A stretch of DNA of 13,953 bases. It comes from Baffinella frigidus (taxonomy: Eukaryota; Cryptophyceae; Cryptomonadales; Baffinellaceae). Positions 1-9,300 of this stretch are shown in pieces (position 1 is the first letter of the stretch; every line of letters starts with the position of its first letter). The notes beneath the pieces are model-generated. The model was not told where the DNA came from. It worked only from the letters and a program-made list of their open reading frames with translations, and did not search any database. A program made the position numbers and the translations under genes. The DNA lies in contig MU647107.1 of NCBI GenBank assembly GCA_026770585.1, positions 21,891-35,843 of the forward strand. The letters are read 5' to 3'.

Positions 1-247
1 GGTTTGGGGTTTGGGGTTGGGGGTGTGGGGGTGTGCGGTTTGGGATTTTGGGGTGTGGGGTTTGGGGTTCAGGGTTCAGGGTTTGGGGTGTGGGGTTTGG
101 GGTTTAGGGTGTAAGCGTCTGGGACGCGGCGCCATCCAGGGACGCGGTGACCGTGACGGTTGCGGATTAGGGTTTAGGGTTTAGGGTTTAGGGTGTAGGG
201 TCTTGGGCTTAGGGTTTAGAGTTTCGGGTTTCGGGTTTGGGGTGTAC
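1..247 (-). other. Start of the intron after exon 15
   Basis: The intron begins GTACACCCC and consists of heptamers, with one donor-side echo of exon 15 at 112-166 (reading TVTVTASLDGAASQTL). It runs off the window. Confidence 0.65.
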
Positions 248-333
248 AGCGTCTTGGACGCGGCGCCATCCAGGGACGCGGCGACCGTGATAGTCGCGCC
301 AGAGGCTTGCAGGTCGCAGTCCGAGACCGTCAC
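248..333 (-). CDS. Exon 15: opens repeat cycle 4 (VTVSDCDLQ)
   Basis: This 86-nt exon encodes VTVSDCDLQASGATITVAAS followed by LDGAASKT and two bases. It is the fourth VTVxDxD strand, so the gene continues beyond base 1. The acceptor is CAG|GTG and the donor CT|GTACAC (phase 2). Acceptor-side copies lie at about 487-499, 733-763, 849-860 and 893-910. A donor-side copy lies at 112-166. Confidence 0.82.
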
Positions 334-3300
334 CTGTCCACCGTGCACTCAACCGTCAACTCAACTGTTGACATAACGAAACTTGCATTGAGGCTCGTAA
401 CCTCTCGGTATCTAGGCTCGCAACCTTAGAGCCTAGGTGCCCCCAGAGCCTAGATACCCACACCCGCACCCACATTCCATTTGAGTCCGTCACCGTCACC
501 TGTCCGTGTCCTCAACCGTCAACTGCCAAGGCCCTACCGATGCCCCCCCCCTGAAACCCCAGACCCTGCACCCTCGACCCTAGTAGTGCGGGTGTATACG
601 GGGGAGAGCGACGTGGTGGTGTACTGCTCATCCGGTATTCCGGGATACCGGATAAGGGAGGCAGCCTGTAAGCTGGCGATTCAGAGTTCGAGCCTCGCCG
701 TGGAATGGTCTGTTTTGATGGATGCGCCTTAGGCTTTTGCAGATCGCAGTCCGAGACCGTCACCCGTCCGGTTTGGTGTTTGGTGTTTGGTGTTTGGTGT
801 TTGGTGTTTGGTGTTTGGTGTTTGGTGTTTGGTGTTTGTTTGGGGTTTCGAGACCGTAACCTGTCCGGTTTGGGGTGTGGGGTCAGGCACCTCGATTTCT
901 GGACCATAACCTGTCCACAGTGTACCCACCCGTCAACTGTCAACCGCACCAGCGGCGGCGCCCTGGACGCTCTGCACCCATTCGGTGGGCTACGAGGGTT
1001 CCGTTGACCCCGGATTCCAGGGTGTTACGTGACCACTTTGCACTAGAAAATCCTCAAGTTAATTGTCTTCAGGTAAGTTGACTTTTGATGAAAGGTTCGT
1101 AGTCCACCGTGTGGACGACCAATAATAGTCTGAAATGCGGCAGCTGCGAGCCGGCTCAGGGGGCGCAGGTTTTTCGCTGCGCGGGCCCGTGCGACCGCCA
1201 GAACCTTTGCCACTAGCCCCTGGCACGGCATCGTGTACCTGGGTTAGACCAGAGGCGGCGCCCCGGACGCTCTGAACACAGCTGCGCGGGCCCGGGCGCA
1301 GACGCCGTCTCCGCCGGGGTGGGGTACTACAGCCTGGGGTACTACAGTGCGCCCAAGGAGTTTTGGGTTTTGGGTTTTGGGTTTTGGGTTTTGGGTTGTG
1401 GGTTTTGGGTTTTGGGTTTTGGGTTTTGGGTTTTGGGTTTTGGGGTTTGGGGTAAGGTTTTAGACCCTCCCCGTCAATACTAGATTCTCCTTCCGTTACT
1501 GAAGAGCACCCCCCCCACTTTCCTCCACCCTGAAGAACACAGGCACAACTTTCCGCCGCCCCCCTGCCTCTCAGCTTCACAAGGAAGAAGCGGGTTTGAG
1601 TTTTTCGGGGGCCTTGGAGTTTGGGCAATTTGAACCTAGTTGACTATTTCCCTACGGGGTCGCAAGCTTTCTAAGCGAATTCTGAGACCTTATTTCATCA
1701 CGAAATCGTGATCTCTTGCCCTTCAATTTGACAAGGAAGAAGCGGGTTTCAGGTTCAGGAGCATTTCAGTCCAGAGTTCAGGGGTGTAGGGTGTAGGGTG
1801 TAGGGTTTAGGGTGTAGGGTGTAGGGTGTAGGGTACAGGGTTTCGGGTGTGGACCTGCACAATGCCCGTCGGGGTCAACGCGTGGGGCCAGTTCATGGTT
1901 CAGGGGTGTAGGATGTAGGGTGTAGGGTGTAGGGTGTAGGGTGAAGGGTGTAGGGTGTAGGGTGTAGGGTGTAGGGTGTAGGGTGTAGGGTGTAGGGTCC
2001 AGGGTGTAGGGTGTAGACCTGCACGATTCCCGTCGGGGGGAAGGCGTGGGGGTTCGGGTTTCGGGTTCAGGGTTTCGGGTATCCAGTTTATGGTTTGGGT
2101 GTAGGTAGACCTGCACAATGCCCGTCGGGGGGAACGCGTGGGATAACAGAACCCGCAATCTACAACAGGGTTGAGAGTGTAGGGTGTAGGGTGTATGGTG
2201 TAGGGTACAGGGTTAAGAGTGTAGGGTGTAGGGTGTAGGGTCCAGGGTGTAGGGTGTAGACCTGCACGATTCCCGTCGGGGGGAAGGCGTGGGGGTTCGG
2301 GTTTCGGGTTCAGGGTTTCGGGTATCCAGTTTATGGTTTGGGTGTAGGTAGACCTGCACAATGCCCGTCGGGGGGAGCGCGTGGGGTGACAGCACCCGCC
2401 ATCTACAATAGGGTTAATGTAAAGTCGTTGGTAAGGGGGGTTAGGGTTTAGGTAGGACCTCGTACGAGCAGTACACCACTACGTTGCTCTCCCCCGTACA
2501 CACCCGGACTACTAGGGTGTAGGGTGTAGGGTCTGGGGTTTCTGGTCTGGGGTCAAGGACGATATTAGTTCAGGATTTAGAGGTGTGGATGCGGGGTTTC
2601 GGGTTTCGGGTTTTTGGTTTCGGGTCTCGGGTTTAGAGTTGAGGGTTTATGGTTAGGGTGTAGACCTGCACGATTCCCGTCGGGGGGAACGCGTGGGGTA
2701 ACAGCACCCGTCCGACACACCCGATGTCCTGCGACTTAGACACCGTCCCATACCTGTGGCGCGTCCCACTTTAGTACGGGCGTGTCCAACTTTAGTACGG
2801 GGCACGTCCAATAAATACACCCCGTTGTACAGCACCCGTCCGACACACCCAATGTCCTGCGATGTAGACACCGTCCCGTACCTGATTTGGGGTTTAGGGT
2901 TTACGGTGGAGGGTGGAGGGTTGGGAAAAGCACCCGCCCCACACACCCAATGTCCTGCGATGTAGACACCGTTCCGTACCTGGGTTAGGGTTTAGGGTTT
3001 AGGGTGGAGGGTTGGGAGAAGCACCCGCCCCACACATCAGATGTCCTGCGATGTTGATACCATCCCGTACCTGATTCGGGGTTTGGGATTTAGGGTTTAG
3101 GGTTTAGGGTTTAGGGTGCAGGGTTAAGGGTTTGGGGTTTACGGTTTGGGGTTTAGGGTTTGGGGTTTAGGGGTTTCGACGCCGGTCAAGGCTTAGGGTT
3201 TTGGGTTTAGGGTTTAGGATCTAGGTTAGTGGTTTACGCGAGAGAGGGTTAAGGGTCTAGGTTAGTGGTTAGGGTTAAGGGTCTAGGTTAGTGGTTTACA

Positions 3301-6300
3301 CGACGTGGGTTAACAACGGGGCTCAAGGTTTCGGGTTTAGGGTTTGGGGTTAACCCTGAAACCTTGAGAAACCCTGGACCCTACACCCTACACCCTACAC
3401 CCTACACCCTACACCCTACACTCAAGGTTTCGGGTTTCGGGTTTGGGGTTTTACATGAGCGTCAAAAGTCGTGCACAGGTGTAGGGTTTAGGATTTTGGG
3501 GGCCACGAACTGGTTCGCAGGTTTCAGGTTTCGGGTCTAGGGGATTCACGTGAGGGTGACGACGGGGTCCACTCCAGGGCTCAGGGTCCATGGTTGAGGG
3601 GTGTACGTCACGAAGTGGGCCGCAGGGTTAGCGTACATGGATTCGGGAGCAGGGTTTATGGATTAGGGGATTCACGTGAGGGTGACGACGGGGTCAGCGA
3701 CGTTCGCCAGACCCGCGATGTCTCCGTCGAGCGTTCCGTCCATCAATACACCCTACACCCTACACCCTACACCCTACACCCTACACCCTACACTCAAGGT
3801 TTCGGGTTTAGGGTTTAGGGTTTGGGGTTGTACATGAGCGTCAAAAGTCGTGCACGGGTTTAGGGTTTAGGATTTAGGCGCGAGCGTCACGAACTGGTTC
3901 GCAGGTTTCAGGTTTCGGGTCTAGGGAATTCACGTGAGGGTGACGACGGGGTCAGCGACGTTCGCCAGACCCGCGATGTCTCCGTCGAGCGTTCCATCCA
4001 TCAATGATCGCTCGGTTGCCACTCGGATCGGGAGGAGTCCTGCGTTCACGGTTCGGGGGTTAGGAATTGGGGTTTGTTATTCAGGGTTCAGGGGTTGGGG
4101 TTCTCGGGTTGAGAGCTTTGGGGTTTGCGGTTTTGCTGTTTAGGGTTTAGGGTTCAGGGTTCAGGGTTCAGGGTTTAGGATTTAGGGATCAGTGTTGAGG
4201 CAATCGATGTCCCCGTCGTCCACTGGTCAGCTTGTTCATCCTGCGTGTACATCGAGCATGCCTGCGTGCAGGCATGCTCGTTTTCGTTTGGTTAAGGGCT
4301 GAGGGTTCAGGGCTTAGGCTTTATGGTTTAGGGGTTAGGGGTTGGGGTTTAGGGTTCAGGGGTTAGGGGTTAGCGGCGAGGAGTTAGGGGTTATCGATAT
4401 CTCCGTGGAGCGTTCCGTACATCACCGACCGCTCGTTGGCCACTCGGATCGTTCTGATGGGGGTTTGGGGTTCGGGGTTTGATGTTTGGAGTTTAGGGTT
4501 TAGGGTTTAGGGTTTAGGGTTTAGGGTTTAGGGTTTAGGGTTGAGAGTTTAGGGTTTAGGGTTTAAGGTTTAGGGTTTAGGGTTTAGGGTTTAGGTTTTC
4601 GAGTTTACGGTTTAGGGTTCAGTGTTCAGGGTACAATCTTGTTGTTTATGGTTTAAGGTTTAGGGTTTAGGGTTTAGGGTTTGAGATACAGGCTTCAGGG
4701 TTAACCTGTGAACGTGCCCGACGCCCCCGCCGTCTCGGTGACGTGGACCGAAACCCTAAACCCTGACCCCTGACCCCTGAACCTGTAAAGGTCCCCTACA
4801 CCCCCCCCGTCTCGGTGACAGTGAGGGTCTCGCACTCCTCGTGCGCATCGGTCAACCCGCCGACGATCGTCAAAACCCTAAGCCCCCACCCCTCACCTCA
4901 CCGGGGTTCAGAGATTTGATACTCTCTGATATCTCAGCCTTACGATACGGTTAAGATAAGCAAGGGTATGCTATTTTAGGCATCACACCAAGGCTTACGG
5001 TAGCATACATGGCTCCAACAACGGAAGGTGCTCGACCTGTGAAGGTGCCCGACGCCCCCGCCGTCTCGGTGACGTGGACCTAAACCCCTAAACCCTGACC
5101 CCGCAGCCCCGACCTTCAAACCCTGACCCCGCAGCCCCGACCTTGAAACCCTGACCCCTAAGCCCTGACCCCTAAACCCTGAGCCCTGAGCCCTGACCCC
5201 TGAACCTGCGAAGGAGCCCGACGCCCCCCCCGTCTCGGTGACAGTGTTCAGGGTTCAGTGTTCAGGGTATATTATTGTTGCTTCTTCTATTCGTGTTGTT
5301 CAGGGTTAAGAGTTGATGCCTAGCATTTACGGTTTAGGGTTAACCTGTGAAGGTGCCCGACGCCCCCCCCCTCTCGGTGACGGTGAGCGTCTCGTACGCC
5401 TCGTGCGCTTTCAAGGTTCAGTGTTCACGGTGTATTCGTGTGGTTGCGGGTTTAGGGAGCGAAACACGTGAAGGTCTCGTGGTGTGTTTATCCGGGGAAA
5501 CCTATTTTTCTTTCATTTGATGGCAACGAAAATTACTACACAATTTTTTCTTATTAGTAATATAAAAGAATCTGTGTAGTAATTTTCATTGCCATCAAAT
5601 GAAAGAAAAATAGGTTTCCCCGGATAAGTGTAGGGTTTTGGGAGCTGTCACAAACCTGTGAAGGTGCCCGACGCCCCCCCCGTCTCGGCGACAGTGTTCA
5701 GGGTTCAGTGTTCAGTGTTCAGTGTTCAGTGTTCAGTGTGGAGTGTTCAGTGTGGAGTGTTCAGTGTTCAGTGTGGAGTGTTCAGTGTTCAGGGATTATT
5801 CTTGTTGTTGAGGGTTTGGGGTTGAGGGTTTCGGGTTTAGGATACAGGGGTTATGGTTAACCTGTGAAGGTGCCCGACGCCCCGCCCGTCTCGGTGACGG
5901 TGAGCGTCTCGTACTCCTCGTGCGCCGCGGTCATCCCGCCGACGAACGTCGATACCGATACCTGCGGGTGGTGTGTGGGGTGTGAGGAGAGGGGTGGGAC
6001 CGGTTTTGTTTGTGGTGTTTGTGGTGAGGGGTGCGGGGTGAGGGTTTGGGGTGCCGATGAACGTTTGGGGTTTGGGGTTTGGAGTTTGGGGTGAGGGGTG
6101 AGGGATTGGGGTGAGATTTTGGGGAATACAGTTTAGGGTTTAGGGTTTAGGGTTTAGGGTTTAGGGTTTAGGGTTTAGGGTTTAGGGTTTAGGGTTTGGG
6201 TTTAGGGTTTAGAGTTCAGGGGTTAGGGTCGGTTTCGTTCGAGAACGAAACCTGCGGGTGGGGTTTCAGGGTTTGGGGTATTGGGGGTTTGGGGTTTAGT

Positions 6301-9300
6301 GTTTAGTGTTTAATGTTTAGGGTTTAGTGTTTAGTGTTTGGTGTTAAGTGTTTGGTGTTCAGTGTTTAGTGTTTAGTGTTTAGGGTTCAGGGTTTAGGGT
6401 TCAGGGTTGTGCGCTTAGGGTTTAGGGTTTGGTGGCGTACCAGCCACCAGACCCTAAAAAAGGTGTCGGGGTAGTCGGACGAGCCAGGTTTTGATTTTGT
6501 GGTGAGGGGTGAGGGGTGAGGGGTGAGGGGTGAGGGGTGAGGGGTGAAGGTTTTGGTTGTGTGGTGAGTGGTAAGGGGTGAGGGTTCAGGGTTTCAGGCG
6601 TACCAGCGTGGTGTCGGGGTAGTCGGATGAGTCGGCGGCCGAGTCAAGCACTGTCACACTCACCTGCGTAAGGGGTTAGGGTTTAGGGTTTAGGGTTAAG
6701 AGGATGTTTGGGTTGTGGATCATGATTTATGGATTGTGGTTTGTGGTTGAGGTTAATGATCTATGGCGTATGGTGTATGGCGTATGGTGTATGGTTTATG
6801 GTTTATGGTTTATGGTTTAGGGTTTATGGTTGACGGTTTATGGTTTATGGTTTGTGGTTGATGGCTTGTCGAGCACTGTCACGCTCACCTGCGTGGGGGT
6901 TTAGAGTTTAGGGTTTAGAAGATGTGTGGGTTGTGGTTTACGGATGATCGAGTGTGGTTTATGCTGAAGGGTTTGCTTTAGGATTCATGTTTAGGGTTTG
7001 GTACAGCGGCGATCGAGGATTTAGGGTTTGGGGTTTAGGGTTTGGGGTTTGGGGTTTAGGGTTTGGGGTTTAGGGTTGAGGGTTGAGGGTGTAGAGTACA
7101 GCGGTAATGAAGTCGGCAAAGGTCCTTCGAGGGGGAAGTCGTCGATGGATGATGGATTATGGATCATGGTTTAGGGGTTGGTTTTGGGTCCAAGGTTCAG
7201 GATTTAGATCTTGAGGTCCAAGGTTCAGGATTTGGATAAAGGGAACAGAAGAAATGGGGTACCGCGGAGATGGAGTCGGCGAAAGCCCCGATGAAGACGA
7301 GCGGCACTTAGCGTTTAGGGTTTGGAGTTGAGGATTTTGGGGATTAGAGGATCTGTTGTTTATGGATTACGGATGATAGATTATAAAATTGGGTACCGCG
7401 GAGATCGAGTCGGCGAAAGCCCCGATGAAGACGAGGGGAATCGGCGAGACGCGGATCGTCGTTGTCCGCACCTACCACCAATCTCACCGTGAGGGTTGTG
7501 AAGTTCTCACCAAGTGGTGGTTTGCAAAGTGGTGGTTGGCATTTTTCCCTCATCCCTCATCCCTCATAGAGCCAATCCACACAGCGGTCGGCGAGACCCG
7601 GATCGTCGTCGTGCGCACCTACCACCAACCCCCACGGTGAGACCAAACCAACGGATTCTTGGAGCCATTTTTCCCTTGCAGAGACCCCAGATCTGGGGTT
7701 AAGAGTTATGGTTGGGGATCATGGAGTGTGGATTATGGGCCATGGATTATGGATCGTGGGTTATGATCGATGGTGTCGTCGTGCGCACCTGCCGATTGTC
7801 GTTCATGGCTTAGGCTTCAAGGTTTAGGGTTTGGGGTTTAGAGGGTTTTGGGTAGGGGTGTAGGGGGGTTGGGCTGAGATTCTGGGGGGTCTGGGCTGAG
7901 ATTCTGGGGGGTTTGGGCTGAGATTCTGGGGGGTTTGGGCTGAGATTCTGGGGGGTTTGGGCTGAGATTCTGGGGGGTTTGGGCTGAGATTCTGGGGTTT
8001 TTAGGCAGGGGGTTTTGGGGATCAGGTTGTAGGGTCTTATCCGGGGAAACCTATTTTTCTTTAGTTTGATGGCAAGGAAAATTGCTACATAAATGCTTTA
8101 ATATTACTAATAAGAACGAATTGAGTAGTAATTTTCCTTGCCATCAGACTAAAGAAAAATAGGTTTCCCCGGATAAGGTCGCGGATCGTGGTCGTGCGCA
8201 CCTACGGATTATGGTTTGGGGGTGAGGGTTTGGGTTTGGGGTTAGGGTTGCGGGATTGGGGTTTAGGGATTAGGCGAGGCGGTACTGGTTCAGGGCTCAG
8301 GGATGAGGGTTCAGGATTCAGGTTTGAGGATTTAAGGTTCAGGGTATGTGGTATGGAGTTTAGGGTCTATCTATACCTGCCCCCCGTGGAACGCGTCATG
8401 GTTTGGAGTTTGGGGTTTGGAGTTTGGGGTTTGGGGTTTGGGGTGAGGGATTGGGGTGAGATTTTGGGGAATACAGTTTAGGGTTTAGGGTTTAGGGTTT
8501 AGGGTTTAGGGTTCAGGGTTGAGAGTTCAGGGGTTAGGGTTCAGGGGTTTCGGGACTATCTATACCTGCCCCCCGTGGGACGCGTCTGCGTAGTTTGCAT
8601 ATATGAAGGAGCGCTTTGTGCCTGGTTTAGGGTTTAGGGTTTAGGGTTTAAGGTCTAGGGTCCAGGGTCTAGGGTTTAGGGTCTAGGGTCTAGGGTCTAG
8701 GGTTTAGGGTCTAGGGTTTAGGTAGTGTTCGGGGTTTAGGGTTTATGGTTTGTGGTCTATGGTGTATGGTTTATAGTTTATGGTTTATGGTTTATGGTTT
8801 TACGTTTCAGGGTTTAGTGTTTAGTGTTCGGGGTTTAGGGTTTAGGGTTTAGGGTTTAGGGTTTAGGTTTTAGGGTTTAGGGTTCAGGGTTTAGAGCTTA
8901 AGGTTTAAGGTTTAGGGGTTTAGGGTGTAGGGCTTCGTGCCATTCGGCGCCCCTTTAGGGTTAAGGGCAGTTTTTAAGGACTGGTGAGGGTTGAGGGTTT
9001 ATCCCTTAAGTGGCGAGGCGGTCAAATTCGACCCGCCAGAGGTCCTAGGCAGGTCCTAGGGCCCTACCGTAGGGCGTAGGAGCCTACTGGTCACGTAAGG
9101 AATGGGACAGCTGATTCTCTCCCCTAATTCATTCGCAGTGGACAACAGGCCTCGCCAAATTAGTGAGAGCAAATAGACTGAGAGAGAGCTGGAGGCACAT
9201 AACCTGCCAACTATTCCTAAGTTGACATGCTGGTCTTTCCGTACACATTCGGGGATGCGGCTTGGTACCGTTCGGCGCCCCAAAGTCAGCGGCGACCTGG

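Larger units (their letters stand above)
334..2665 (-). other. Intron 14 (2332 nt)
   Basis: Five donor-side echoes of exon 14 lie between 1855 and 2402, embedded in GTGTAGG arrays. Four acceptor-side echoes of exon 15 lie between 487 and 910, two of them with 30 to 40 nt of matching intron tail (GTTGACGGTTGA...GGACAG). Between them are a TTTTGGG array, GC-rich single-copy sequence (1120-1320), one 125-bp dispersed repeat and a 19-bp direct repeat pair. A further exon inside this long intron cannot be excluded. Confidence 0.65.
4040..5861 (-). other. Intron 12 (1822 nt)
   Basis: Six donor-side echoes of exon 12 lie here (5656-5697, 5345-5412, 5206-5245, 5037-5080, 4783-4868, 4706-4750). It also holds the first 140-bp MITE (5488-5627), a GTTCAGT array (5697-5795), an unrecognised AT-rich stretch (4912-5028), a long TTTAGGG array (4495-4600), an acceptor-side echo of exon 13 (4394-4453) and the hairpin at 4253-4280. 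Between 4750 and 5205 the heptamers are flipped (CCCTAAA on the plus strand). Confidence 0.72.
7472..8565 (-). other. Intron 9 (1094 nt)
   Basis: This contains a donor-side echo of exon 9 (8377-8400), the second 140-bp MITE (8037-8176), the six-copy 22-bp tandem repeat (7871-7998), and three acceptor-side echoes of exon 10 (8177-8201, 7768-7788, 7586-7618). Around 7545-7567 there are three CCCTCAT units. Confidence 0.7.

Noticed and set aside
638-706. tRNA-like stretch with GTTCGAGCC (B-box match) and a partly pairing acceptor stem
   Set aside because: The T stem pairs only 3 of 5, there is no proper D arm or A box, the anticodon stem is poor, and the length is short.
512-2361. Long minus-strand open frames full of TPNTKHQ, TQNPKPK and TLHPTPY repeats
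   Set aside because: They are translations of TTTGGTG, TTTTGGG and GTGTAGG arrays. A 7-base unit read three times gives a stop-free 7-residue repeat. They also overlap intron 14 and its echoes.
3440-3900. Possible extra exon around ACATGAGCGTCAAAAGTCG and CACGAACTGGTTCGCAGG
   Set aside because: Exons 13 and 14 already join in phase (AC+G). No acceptor and frame gives a stop-free exon here. It is a duplicated intron piece.
4253-4280. Rho-independent terminator
   Set aside because: The hairpin plus T-rich tail looks like one, but the setting is a eukaryotic intron on the other strand.
7655-7680. Possible dinoflagellate spliced-leader relic (TTGGAGCCATTTTTCCC)
   Set aside because: Only about ten bases resemble part of the leader and the order and flanks do not match; chance similarity is likely.
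7871-7998. CRISPR array
   Set aside because: The repeats are head to tail with period 22 and no spacers; the other arrays are simple heptamers.
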